Of a DNA stretch of 64,000 nucleotides, positions 1 through 11,131 are shown piece after piece; within the stretch, counting starts at the first letter, position 1, and each line of letters starts with the position of its first letter. Under the pieces are notes generated by a model. That model saw only the letters and a list, made by a program, of their open reading frames with translations. It ran no database searches and was not told where the DNA came from. The translations under genes were made by a program, and so were the position numbers. Source of the stretch: Brachionus plicatilis (Eukaryota; Rotifera; Eurotatoria; Ploima; Brachionidae); NCBI GenBank assembly GCA_010279815.1, contig QEOQ01000092.1, positions 74,118 through 138,117 of the forward strand, read 5' to 3'.

Positions 1-653
1 TCTAAAAGATATTGAGAAAAAATTTTATTCTAAATTTTTAAAAATAAATAATGGAAAAAATTTAAAATTAAATTTTTTTTTTAAACATTTTTTTTGGACT
101 GATTAAGCAATTCAAAATTTCAAAATTTTTAACATCAATATACCTAAAATTTGTTATTTTTTCTATATATTTTTTTTCTATAAATTGATATTTCTATCTT
201 TTTGATTTTTTCTGTCTTTTATTTTTCTATGTATTGATAGTTCACCGAAAATAAAAATTAAAAAAATAAAATTTTTAAGAGAAGGTAAGTAGATAGGTTA
301 ATTGTCGCAACACTAAAAATTCATTTAATTAAAAAAAAGAATCAATTTTTATTATTTTTACTTTTAAATGGTTTTTTTTATGTGATTTAATCATTTTTTA
401 TTTGATTTAAAACCTTTTTTTTGTGCGATATATTTTATTCAGAAAAAATTTACTAAATTTTCTAAGTTTTTCTAATTAGTAGAAATTTTGAATTTTTGAT
501 TTTGTATTAATTTAATTAAAAGATAATTTTGACACTTTAAAACGATAGAAAAACTTTATTTTCGCATTCAAAAAAAATTTTTTAGAGTAAATTTCTAATA
601 AAAATTTTTACACACAAAATTAAAATAATATTAATTTAAAATTTTTTTAAAAG
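1..653. other. AT-rich stretch, probably intron of the PLAT gene
   Basis: No open frame, repeat arm or RNA gene is visible. The first supported exon begins at 654 in the middle of a PLAT domain, so this stretch is best read as intron upstream of it. Earlier exons of the gene lie left of the window. Confidence 0.5.
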
Positions 654-3600
654 CATAATGGTAAGTCAATCCGTGATGGCTGGTACTTAGACTTTGTTGA
701 AATAGTTTGTTATTCACAGAAGCAAACGTGGCGGTTTGTATGTGATCAATGGCTTTCAGTTCACAGACCACCAAACTACTCAAATTCAGCCATTCTTTCT
801 TTGAACACCATTTTCAATACCGAGAAAATAAAAAATATGACAGAATATTTTTTTATTTTTAAAACTTCAGATAAATCCTTAGCAGGCAAAGATGTCAATG
901 TACAATTTCAATTCACCGGATCCAAGCATCAGTCACAAGTCTTCAGTCTTCTCACACCGTATGTAAATCTATTCGAGCAAAACCAGTTAGATTGCTTCTT
1001 GGTGACATGTGGCAATGATTTGGGCCCACCTGAAAAACTCAGACTGGCGCATAATTCAAGAAAAATGGCACACAATTGGGAAGTTGAGTTTATCAAAGTG
1101 TTTTATTCAAAACAGCCAGATAGAATATTTACCTACAAAGTAGACAAATGGCTGGAAAAAAATGACCGTATGAATGCAATAATTAGCTTGTATGAAAATG
1201 TTATAATAAACCATAGCAAAAGCTCGGAAAATGGTAACATTAAAATTTTAATTTGATTTTAAAAAGATGATTTTTTTTTAAAGCTAAAAAAATCTACCAC
1301 ATTTCGGTGATGACAGGAAATTTAAAAAATGCAGGAACTGATTCAAAGGTCTATATTGAGATAAAAGGTTCCAAAGGAGTCACTAAACGACATCGACTTC
1401 ATAATTCAAAAGCAAGAAACGAATTTGAAAGAGGAAAAATTGACCATTTTCATGTAAAATATACTTTTTTCACAGATTGATTTTTCTTTAATTTATTTGT
1501 CCAAAATGTGATCATATTTTCAGGACCGCTAATGTAGAATGGTTAGTCAATGAAAACAAAAAAAAATAAAAAAATATTTTCGGATATTAAAAATCAATTT
1601 TCAGGCTTAAGATCTTAACTTTTTCAAAAGGTAACTAAAATTTGTTAAAAGTCTTGAATTTGGACTCTAGGGATTTAAGCCAAGAAATAACAAAATAATT
1701 TAATTTGGTTGATAGTTTATTAAAGTGAATCCGAAATTATAACAAATAGTTAGTTGTTTATATAGTATTTAGAACATGTGCTTGAGCTGCAGTTAACTCA
1801 AGATTAAATAATAAGTATAACATGTCAAGACTTGGGTCTTAACATACCTTCCCCTTAATAATTAAGAGGCAATTAGACTCTTAAGCAATGATTGAACAAC
1901 TATTTAACCATGAAATAAAAAAAAAGGTAACTAATGTATAAACATTTTAAAGGCTCTTCTGGATAATTATATCCTCCTTTACTTTAAGGTTCTTCTGAGT
2001 AAACTCTCCTTAATTTTTTTTTTATTTTTGACTGTGTGAGAACTGTTTGGGTTTTATCATGGAGCTTGATTTCGTTTCTCTTAAGATGCTTCTGCTGGAT
2101 AAATCTTGTTGGAGTGTATGTTGGTCTGTTTTTATTTAACGACGGGTACTTGGTTTGTATTCCTTTAGACAATATGTAAGACCGGACGTTTTTCGTTGAC
2201 CAAGCGTATTGCGACCATTTTCATAAAACGAAAACCATTAATGGCACTACTAATTTGATACCGATGTCCGCGGTCATTCCTTTCGTTTGTATGTGCTCAT
2301 CCAGTGTTTTTTTGCCGGAGTTATACTCCGTTTTTGATTTCTGAGTATTTTGGGGTGTCTGTTTTGGTAACTCTTTTTTCACTTGGGTCTTAACTTGGGT
2401 CTTATAAAATAAGACATATGATAGAAAAATACTCAAATATTTTTTCATAAAAATTGTGCATCACTTTAAAAGATAAAAAATCTTTAAAAAATTAAAATTT
2501 TAATTTTTTTTAAAACAGAATAATTTTTTTACTTGTTTAAATAATTATATAAATTAAAAATTTTTGTTTTAAAATAATAAAAACTAAATATTCTATATTA
2601 CAAATCCTTAGGATGCTGAAGAGATTTATAGGTGTATTGTTCACTCAGACCCTGCAATTTCTATGCAAATTTTCTGTTTTAAGTAATATTTTTAGATGCT
2701 TTGGATAGAAAAATTCCAATTGTTCGATCTTCCTAGCAGTTTTTTACCAATATGAGCTAGGAATCATCACGGGAGTCAAACCTATCAGACACAGTCACAT
2801 ACGACAAATTACCATCCGGCAATTTTTAATTGAATAATTAAATAAAATATAATTAATTAAAAAGGTTTAAGTATAATAAAAATTTTATTGCTCAGTAAAA
2901 ATAATTAAATCTGTATTAAAAATAGTTAAAATTTTTTTTTAATTATGAATAAAATCGAAATAATTTCCTTGCTATTAAAATATTGAATGTGATCGAATCC
3001 AAGATTTATATCCAGTTATCTTAGATTCATATTTAAATCGATACTTTTCTCCTAAGTTACCAATACAAAGTTTCACTTTGGTGGTTTTGAATTCAATAAA
3101 AGTATTATCTTGACTTTGAGATCTTTGAGTTAAATTATATATAGTTAAAAACAAAACAAATTTGGTGACAATTTAATTTTTTTGGACAATTAAATTTTTT
3201 GGACAATTTATAAATGATATTTTTTTAAAAGAGAGTGATTTAAAAGAAGTGTCTTTGTCGTATAAGTCTGCCAGAAAAATCGCGATTACCTTCCTTTGTA
3301 CTGAATTTCACAGTACAAAAAAAATCTTGATTTGATTTAATTAGGCATTGTGAAATTTAATGCAAAACTTCCAATACAAAAATAAAAAAATTATATAACT
3401 TTTGTTCTAAATGTCAAAAACTTGTTCTGAAAATGAAACAAAGTGAAACAACTGTTGTTTCACCTTCTGCTGAAGTCTGCAAAATCTGTGCAAATAAATT
3501 TCGCTTTATTTTTAATACTTTTAAAAAGGGTGCAATTTTGCAGAATTTGCACAGATTTTGCAGACTTCTGCAGAAGGTGAAACAACAGCTGTTTCACTTT

Positions 3601-4835
3601 GTTTCATTTTCAGAACAAGTTTTTGACATTTAGAACAAAAGTAATATAATTTTTTTAGTTTTGTATAGGAAGTTTTGTATGAAATTTCACAATGTCATTT
3701 AATTACCTTTTAAATTATATTTAAACTTTTTTTATTTTTATCAAATTTTTTTTTTCATTTTTATTTCATTTTTATTTTATTTTTATTTTTTAACCTGAAG
3801 AGCTTTAGCTCGGCACAGATAAAACAAATAAATAAATAAATATCTAGAATTTGAGTTTCAAGGAATAATAATCTAAAAAATTTTTTTAATTATATTTTTA
3901 TTTTTTATTCAAAAAAAGATAGTTAAAATAACTTGAATAAATATTTTTATTCTAGATTCTTGATGAGGATATTGGAAGTTTAAAAATGATCAGAATCGGT
4001 CACGACAATAGCGGTAGATCACCTGAATGGTTTTTAGATGCAGTAAGATTTTGTTTTTTTTGCAGAAAAGATAATTTTTGTAACATTTTTTAACAAGGTT
4101 TTGGTTAGGGTTATGAGCACAACCATTTCGGGTGATGAATCCAAACAAAACACAGAGCTTTATCAACACTTGGACAAAATTCGAAAAAAAATTCGCATCA
4201 AAGAACTAAGACCAGAAGATTTGGAAAAATTGGATCAAAAAAAGCCAAGACGAGCCAAAAGTGCCGAACTCAATCGACACTCGAAGACATTGGGCACAAA
4301 AAGAAATAGGTCTATAAGTGCCAGCATAAAAAGACAAATCTATAAACATTCACAGAACCAAGAAGAAAAAAATGCTGAATTGAATGAATCAGCTTCGACT
4401 GTGTCCATTTTGAAGACGTCACCATCACCTAGAACAAGACGAGACATGATGAAAAAACATGTTAAATTTGACAAAAATTTGAGTCAAAGTAAAAATGCTG
4501 AATCAGAAAAACCTGCCAATGCCAAAATTGAGATGAGCATGAATTGGCTTATGAGCATTAATTATTCCAGAAATTCAAATATAAGCAACATACGCACTCT
4601 GGAAAGCTTTGACAAATCGATCAAGGCAATTGATAATCGATTGATCAGCCTTTACGAGTCTAAAATTTCTAAATCTACTCAACCTATTGAAGAAATAACA
4701 GCCGAATTGAAAAGCTCTGATAGTGTCAATGAAAATTTAATACATGTCTTTGAGTGTAATAAATGGTTGGATCGCAATAGAGAAGATCGCCAAACTGAAA
4801 AAATACTTAAACTTAGTAATGTTCTTACTAATTAA
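654..4835 (+). CDS. multi-PLAT (LOXHD1-like) protein, C-terminal part
   Basis: Exons 654-1233, 1284-1453, 3956-4042 and 4098-4835 join in one frame (524 codons plus stop); the 5' part is outside the window. Three PLAT/LH2 domains are visible: the end of one (HNGKSIRDGWYLDFVEI, then W-L-S), a complete one (from MTEYFFIFKTSDKS to YKVDKWLEKN), and a third split over three exons (ISVMTGNLKNAGTDSKVYIE, then RIGHDNSGRSPEWFLDAV). The last PLAT domain is interrupted after VRVMSTTISG by about 200 residues rich in Lys, Ser and Arg with no recognised domain. It then resumes with the normal PLAT ending VFECNKWLDRNREDRQ close to the C-terminus. Tandem PLAT arrays are typical of LOXHD1, a hair-bundle protein in vertebrates; PLAT domains bind membranes or proteins. 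LOXHD1-like is a family call, not an ortholog claim. The intron 1454-3955 carries three mobile elements. Confidence 0.85.
1643..2450 (-). mobile_element. LTR retrotransposon remnant: LTR plus 3' internal end
   Basis: The segment 1643-1844 begins TGTTAA and ends TTAACA, the terminal inverted repeat expected of an LTR, and contains an AATAAA on the minus strand. Directly beside it (1845-1857) is a purine tract, TAAGGGGAAGG on the minus strand, matching a polypurine tract. Further right the minus strand codes a basic C-terminal tail ending RRVYSEEP (2172-1984) and an overlapping shifted frame (2448-2221), probably the end of a decayed polyprotein. I see no second LTR, so the element looks 5' truncated. 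It sits inside the PLAT gene intron in antisense orientation. Superfamily not determined. Confidence 0.6.
2451..3334. other. intron sequence without recognised content
   Basis: AT-rich, apart from a more complex patch at about 2610-2820 that lacks an open frame. It does not fold as a tRNA and is not repeated elsewhere in the window. Confidence 0.4.
3343..3696. mobile_element. palindromic MITE (TGTGAA/TCTGCA family), 8-bp TSD
   Basis: The two halves are inverted copies of each other, running from AGGCATTGTGAAATTT to AAATTTCACAATGTC, with TCTGCA/TGCAGA words and a TGAAACAA-type stem near the centre. The 8-bp sequence ATTTAATT occurs directly on both sides (3335-3342 and 3697-3704). Length 354 bp. 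Close relatives lie at 35844-36198 and 29827-30183, with a related palindrome at about 46647-47017. An 8-bp duplication fits hAT-type transposition; there is no coding capacity. Confidence 0.85.
3710..3850 (+). mobile_element. LINE 3' tail with hairpin and (AAAT)n
   Basis: A T-rich run is followed by CTGAAGAGCTTTAGCTCGG, a short GAGC/GCTC hairpin, then ACAG and an AAATAAATAAAT tail. The same order is seen, on the opposite strand, directly 3' of the LINE reverse-transcriptase fragment at 58395-59068. This is probably a severely 5'-truncated LINE insertion. Confidence 0.5.
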
Positions 4836-4850
4836 TTGAGGAAAATAATT

Positions 4851-4856
4851 AATAAA
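4851..4856 (+). promoter_or_regulatory. polyadenylation signal of the PLAT gene
   Basis: AATAAA lies 16 bases after the stop codon. Confidence 0.6.
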
Positions 4857-5234
4857 ATATTTTATTTAATTTTTTTAAATGTTTATTTTAATTATTTAAA
4901 TAAAAATAGTAGGAACTAGAATAGATATCCTACAAAAAGGTAAAAGCCTTGTTGATAGTCAAAAGCCGATTTTTTTATGACTTAACATTATAGTATAATT
5001 TTTTTTAATTTTAAAGGTCAATTAAATTTAATTTATTAGTTAATAAAAAGTATTTGTTGTCAAAAAATTAGTTAAATGTCATTTAATGCGTAGCACTAAG
5101 TCAAGTTAAAAAATTATCAATTAATAAATAAATTTGATAAGTTTAAAAATTTAAGAAATCAATTATATATCAGATATTTAAAATAAAAAATTAATTAATA
5201 TTTTATTTTTTTTATATTTTTGTTAATTTTTTTG

Positions 5235-5775
5235 ACAGCTTTTTTAGTAACCTTCCTTTATGCTTCGGCTAGAAAGGAGTCCAAAAATTCTTCTTTAACT
5301 ATATTACTGTTCTTTCTATGAACCAAAAGAATTTCCTTAAAAGATTCTAGTACATTATTAAAAAGAAATATAGAAAGTGGATTATTCCCAGTTTAATTTA
5401 TAAATTCAAGCCAATTTTGGTTCCAAAATTGCTTTAAGATAAAATGTAACTCAGGTGTAAGCTTATTAAAGCCCATTTCTAAAGAAGAACATAGTTTCTT
5501 GAAAAGTCTTCTAACTTTCCTACGTTTCTTAATTAGAAATACAATTTTTTTCGCTAGACTTGATTTAAGAAATTTTTGAGATCGTAAAGAGATACTTTTT
5601 TTGACAGCCTATATGATTTTCATTAAGATTTGTTCATTTTGTCTATCAATATTTGTAAGAAAACTAATGTTTAGTTTTAAGGATCTTAGTAATTCTTGGT
5701 AAAACTACCAATTTTCTTTTTTGAAATCAAAATTAAAACCTGGTGACTTAACTATCATAAAGTTTTAATTCATCC
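5235..5775 (-). mobile_element. LINE fragment, region between endonuclease and RT
   Basis: Read on the minus strand with a few stops, the fragment codes for stretches such as SPGFNFDFKKENW, SISLRSQKFLKSSLAKKIV and KKRRKVRRLFKKL. This is the usual linker of jockey/CR1-type LINE ORF2: W..F..EL, then a SI....K..L pattern, then a basic helix. No intact enzyme domain is present. Decayed. Confidence 0.55.
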
Positions 5776-6079
5776 AAGTGAGGACGATGAAAGGAAAAAA
5801 AAAAAAAAGAAGTTAGTTTTATTTTGTACAGAAGAACAGAAAATATAGATTTTAAGTTGGAAAATTAATTGAAAAGTTAAAAATATTTTAAAAATATTCA
5901 AAGCAATTCTTAAACGATTTTTATTTATTTGACTTTTATTATAATTTATTTCATTAAAGTAATCCGCTTAAAGGGGATATAAAGAAAACTGATTTTTAAG
6001 AATAGAGAAAATTTTTATTGTAAAATAAAAAATAAAAGTTGTGAAAAAAGCTATGACAATAACTCATTGAAAAAAAATA

Positions 6080-6848
6080 TTAAAAACTAAAAATATAAAA
6101 AATAAAAATCTTAACAGCGTAATAATAATTAGCAAATATGCCAAAGTTTAAACCCCAATGTGTATGCCCTTGAAATGTTTTTGTAGAGATTCCTTTGACA
6201 ATGTTCCAAAGTTTAATTGTTTTATCACCACTTCCAGAAATAAAAGTATTATTGTCTAAAACTGCTAGACATATAACCGAATATGTATGTCCTTGAAATG
6301 TTTTTGTAGAGATTCCTTTGACAATGTTCCAAAGTTTAATTGTTTTATCACCACTTCCAGAAATAAAAGTATTATTGTCTAAAACTGCAAGACAATAAAC
6401 CCAATCTGTATGCCCTTGAAATGTTTTTGTAGAGATTCCTTTGACAATGTTCCAAAGTTTAATTGTTTTATCACCACTTCCAGAAATAAAAGTATTATTG
6501 TCTAAAACTGCTAGACATATAACCGAATATGTATGTCCTTGAAATGTTTTTGTAGAGATTCCTTTGTCAATGTTCCAAAGTTTAATTGTTTCATCAGCAC
6601 TTCCAGATATAAAAGTATTATTGTCTAAAACTGCAAGACAATTAACCGAATTTGTATGCTCTTGAAAGGTCTTGATTAATATTCCATTGTTTCTTTCAAT
6701 TTGGTTTTCCAAATTTTCCATTCCTAAAAAAAAAAAAAAAAAAGGTCCTCGAAGAGCAGACCTTTGACGGTCGGAACTTTGATCTAAAATTACTTTTAAA
6801 TTTTTCCCATTCTTCGCGGACAATTTCTCGTAAGTTCTTGTTTTTCAT
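6080..6848 (-). CDS. WD40 repeat protein, left copy (shortened)
   Basis: Exon 1 is 6848-6794 (MKNKNLREIVREEWEKFK) and exon 2 is 6723-6080, separated by a 70 bp intron whose acceptor is a long T run followed by AG; joined length 232 codons. The open frame can be read through the intron, but the same exon structure is conserved in the paralog at 12431-13472, so the spliced start is preferred. Four 41-residue WD repeats follow (pattern GHT..V.CLAVLDNNTFISGS, then KTIKLWNI), nearly identical in DNA with a 123 bp period. The fifth is cut off: compared with the paralog, a deletion after GHTHWG shifts the frame and the protein ends in an unrelated Phe/Ile-rich tail. Four blades plus a fragment should not close a seven-blade propeller, so it may be non-functional or need a partner. 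Confidence 0.75.
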
Positions 6849-8062
6849 TTTTCCGTTGTTTCTTTTATAATATTTTATTTATTTTATTTTAAGAAATTTT
6901 GGATTTCTTTAAATAGAAAACTTTTTTGTTTATTCATTCCAATCATAAGATAATAACTTAGCGACAATCTTTTTAAGTATAAGATACATTTTCTATCTAT
7001 CTTTTTAATTTGATAAATTTTGAATTAATACATTTGCAATTATTATTTTTAATATTATTTTAACTTTTTATATTCATTTTATCAAATTTTCGATTATTTT
7101 CTAATCTCTTATACTCACAACTTAAAAATAAACGCCATTTTTAATGCTTCTTCGTTTTTTGAATAAAGCATTTGATTTTATTTTAGAAAACTTTAAAAAT
7201 ATATTTCATTACAATTTTTTATTAAAATTATTTTTGTTTCATTTGTTTTTAATTATTTATTTAAAAATAAAATAAAAAAAAACAATTATACAAATAAATA
7301 AATAGATTTTAATTTATTTCTCAACATTTCGTCCAAACAGCCTTTTTCATATTTAAGACTGAAATAAAAACAAATTTGATAAATTTACCGTCTTTTTTCA
7401 TTTTTTTTATTTTTGGTGTTAGTTACCATTGATATTTAGCATTAATCGATCTTTATTAGCTGAAATAATTTCAAGCTTGTTTAACATCTTTTTTTAATTT
7501 TCATTTATTGTTGAGCTTTATTTTAAGGATTTAATTATCAGTGTTTTTTGGTTAATTTTGACAAGAGAAGGCAGAATAATGGTTTTTGTTTCAAATTTTT
7601 CTTCCAAATCTGACAATAGATTTACATTATTTAGTTATAATCAAAAATTATTTAGACATCATTTATATTTTTTTTATAATTCAAGGTATTATATTAATTA
7701 ATTTTTTTTAAATTTTAAATTTACTTTTATCTTTAAAAAAAATTTTAGCGTTTGAAACGATTTTATTATAAATATTTTATTAAATATACTTAAATCAAAA
7801 ATTCTTATCAAATAAAAACTGTTTTTTAAATCATAAAGTTTATTGGTAAAAAGTTATTTTAAAATTATCAAAACATTTTTTAAGGTAAATCTATTTTAGT
7901 GATAAAAAAGTTATTAAAACGTAAAATAAATTTTTAGTCATTTTTTATTTTCTATTATGAAGAATGAAAAATAATGAGGATTATTTATTTAAATAAAGAA
8001 AAATAAATAATAATCCCAATAATTTCTATGGGAAAAATAAAACTCACAATTTTAAATTCCTA
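6849..8062. other. duplicated flank of the left WD40 copy
   Basis: AT-rich, no open frame. It aligns with 13473-14009 and then 15203-15880 of the right copy, so it belongs to the segmental duplication and shows the empty site of the 14010-15202 insertion. Confidence 0.7.
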
Positions 8063-8367
8063 ATGTGATTCTTCAGAAGAGTGCTTGAGTCATACCAAGT
8101 TGTTTTGTGGACTTCTGGAAGGAGTTGTGTACATGTCAGTAAAACGATGCACATGTCAATCGGACCACTATTGGTCGCCAACTTCTAATTCATGCGGTAA
8201 GTTAAAGATGGAATAAAATTTAAAAATGTTTCTTTATTTTTGTTTAGAAAAAAAAGCTAGTTATGGTGAAGTTTGCACTGTATGCGATAATACATTATTA
8301 TTGAGTTGTAATGTGACAAATTATTGTGCTTGTGATCCAACACATTTTTGGAATGGAACTTTTAGTG
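8063..8367 (+). pseudogene. two-exon fragment of the Cys-rich gene
   Basis: Positions 8063-8196 and 8248-8367 match exon 4 (its end) and exon 5 of the gene at 16232-26524 almost base for base, including the GT-AG intron. There is no start, no upstream exon and no further exon. The final Cys codon of the second exon (TGT in the intact gene) is AGT here, which would remove a disulphide partner. The fragment begins where the left duplication joins sequence that lies 1.4 kb apart in the right copy. Confidence 0.85.
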
Positions 8368-8404
8368 GTAGGCATAATAGTTGGCAAATTGATATCTCAT
8401 TTTA

Positions 8405-9352
8405 GTAAAATAAGATATTTTTAATATGGTTTAAAATTTTGTGTTTGAGTTTCAAAAAAAATCCAATATTGAAATAACATTGAAAAAGTGCTATGTTTCA
8501 AATTATTTTTTTTAGTCTCAAACAAAAATATATTTTTAAGTTAATATTGCAAGCATCTTCATATCTGAAATTAAACTCTTAAGTGAAATAGAGTGAGTTT
8601 AATTTTTAATTGAAAATTTGAAATAAAATTGAAAATTCTTTTTTTAACTTTTGAATAATTTTTATAAACAAAAAAAAATAAAAAAATTCGCCGCATAAGG
8701 ATCCTGAGCTCGTTGGTTCTTTACAAAAGAGACCTCGAGGTCGTCCACTCAAAGGTCGATTAGCTCAAATCACTCAACAGTTTTAAAAATTGAATTGAAT
8801 AGCCATTTATTGAATAGAATGCCTAATTCTCAGCACTGATAAAAAAATTAAAAATCAAGTTAAAAATTATTTTGTTTTTTTTTTAATTCGAATGAATTTT
8901 TGAAATAGAATTTGCTCTGATCTAGTTGACCTGGTATTACCATATTAAATAAATTAAATAATAAAAAATTAAAGAAAATTAAAATTTATTTATCATCCTT
9001 CAAGTGTTTGACTTTGGGAAACAAAGATTCATCTATTTCGAAAATTTTACCTACTCCGCCCAAATTTAAATTGACGTTCATTTATGATTTTAGCAAATAC
9101 TCAATTTATAAAAAATGGAAAACAGAGTGTATATAGTTTTTTTAAACTAAAAATATTATCTTAAATATCATCATATCACAAATCCAAAATAAAAATTTAA
9201 AAAAAAACAAGTTTTTGTTTCATGTATGCAATATTAATTTAAAATTATTTTTTTATTTTAGACTGAAAAAAATAATTTGAAACATCGCACTTTTACAATG
9301 TTATTTCAACATTGGATATATTTTGTAATTCAAACACAAAAAATTAAACCAA
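8405..9352. mobile_element. inverted-repeat element absent from the right copy
   Basis: The ends are inverted copies (GGTTTAAAATTTTGTGTTTG at left, CAAACACAAAAAATTAAACC at right), and the arms share the AATATTGAAATAACATTG region. The right-hand duplicate (about 17650-17710) lacks it. An internal stretch (8690-8785) codes a short tail KRPRGRPLKG then stop, an AT-hook end like that of the SWIM gene at 36840-36920. A related, partly broken copy lies at about 24490-25390. Confidence 0.6.
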
Positions 9353-9862
9353 AAGCATCTCCAAGTATTCTTAATATTTTCCAAAATTTTTTGATTATGT
9401 TTAATCATTTACTAGTTTTAAAAAATAGTTTTATTTTATAGCTGATAAAAATCATTATTTTAATCTGCCTTTAGAGGATATTGAAAAATTAATTAAATTA
9501 AAATTAATAAACAGACACGAGAATACTGAATCGATTTGAACCGGTCAAAACTGCGATTGGTTCGATTCTTTAAACTAATCAATACTAAAATTCTAAAAAT
9601 TTGACTTATTGATTAAATTAATTGGATACAGAAAAGATTAATTTTTAATTAGCCATTTATATAATTGTTATTGGCTTAGAGGAAAAGATAAATAAATTTT
9701 ATTATAAAAAATTATGCATTCTAAAATACTTAAGTTCTACGATTTTTATACTTATGTTTCAAAAATTTTTTAAATTATAGTGTTGGCATGCAAGATGACA
9801 CTGTATCGACCACTTAATTTTTAGAAACCGAGACTGTGTTCGCATTGACCGGTCCGCTAGCT

Positions 9863-11131
9863 TGACGGTCAAAATTTTGGACAGTAATAAAATTCGGGAA
9901 TATAATTTCAGTGCAATCAATTTCTGATTAGCACAATGAAAAAAACTTTCAACACAATTCGATTTATTCTCAGCACAAAAAATTATAATAAAAAAAAAAC
10001 ATTTAACTCAAAAAAATTGTGTTTGAAAATAATCCTTAAAGGAAATTTTTTTACAATTTTTTTTCAATTTTTTTAAAAAATATTTATAATAAAATTAATA
10101 TTTTTTAAAATTTAAAATTTTATTTAATGATATTTATAATTGGAAGTTTGGTAAATATGGCAAATTGAAGTTTAAGATCATGATCAAAAGATCAAGATAT
10201 AAATTGAAATATTTTTTTTAAGAATGGAGAAAAAATAAATTTTTCCCAAAGCAATTACTTGACATGTCATGTCAAGTTTATTTTCATATTTAAAATTTTA
10301 AAATGTTCCTTTTTATTGAAATTGAATAGGTTTCAATATTTTAGTTGATTTAAATGAAAATTTAGTTTTAAAGACAAAAAAATTCACTGTTTTAAAATTT
10401 AAAATTTATTTAAGTGCGAAAATAAAATTATTTCAGTTTGAATGAATGGATATAAAAGCTATAAATTTGAATTTTTGAATTAACTTAATCTGAATTATTT
10501 AAATTATTGATTGTTTTTGTTAAATAAATAAGAGATCAATCATTTTGATGTTTATTTGATAATGAACTATAATTAGACAAAACATGTCTATTAATGTTTA
10601 GTATTTATTTCTTAAAAATTATCAAAATCATTAAATTAATTAAGTTTTGAAATTTTAAATGATCGTTTTGATCTTAAAATTTGATCTTAAACTTCAATTT
10701 GCCGTTAATATAGTAAATTTCGAAGCGTAAAGAAAAAAATTAAAAAAAATTTACTCTCTAGATAACCATTTTTCCTCATTTTCTGCTCTGCCTATTTTAG
10801 GTTTATTGACAAATTGGTTCTTTTTTTAAACAGTTCTTTTAATGCCAGTAAATGTGCACAATATCCTAATTTAGTGAAAAACTTGCAAGAACATTTCTTA
10901 CTGCTTGGGTCAACTTTATAACAGCTCTTGAAAAAAAATTTTTAAATTTTCCCAACAAGCCATCTATTTTTGTGCTAAAAGTATTTGTGTCAAATTTAAA
11001 TTTTTGTGTTTGGAAGAAATCATTTTGTGCTGAGCGTTTTGTAGTTGTGTTGAATGGTTATTTTTTTGTGTTGAAAAGGGAGGCCTATAAAATTCGGTTA
11101 GGCAAAAAAGGGCAGTAAAATTACGGTCAAC
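9863..11131. mobile_element. long-TIR element with iterated AGCACAA word
   Basis: Left arm from TTGACGGTCAAAATTTT and right arm ending near TACGGTCAA are inverted and each holds several degenerate copies of AGCACAA/CAACACAA. It has no coding capacity; a short open frame at 10964-11182 is only an arm read through. A different MITE (10159-10703) is nested in it. Confidence 0.55.
10159..10703. mobile_element. MITE with GGCAAATTGAAGTT ends, nested
   Basis: Ends GGCAAATTGAAGTTTAAGATC and its inverse. The flanks GTAAATAT (10151-10158) and GTTAATAT (10704-10711) look like an 8-bp target duplication with one later change. Similar interiors occur at 44748-45262 and, partially, at 57950-58200. Confidence 0.65.

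Noticed and set aside
2740..2820. Possible tRNA-like segment
   Set aside because: A T-arm-like stretch is present, but no acceptor or anticodon stem can be paired with it.
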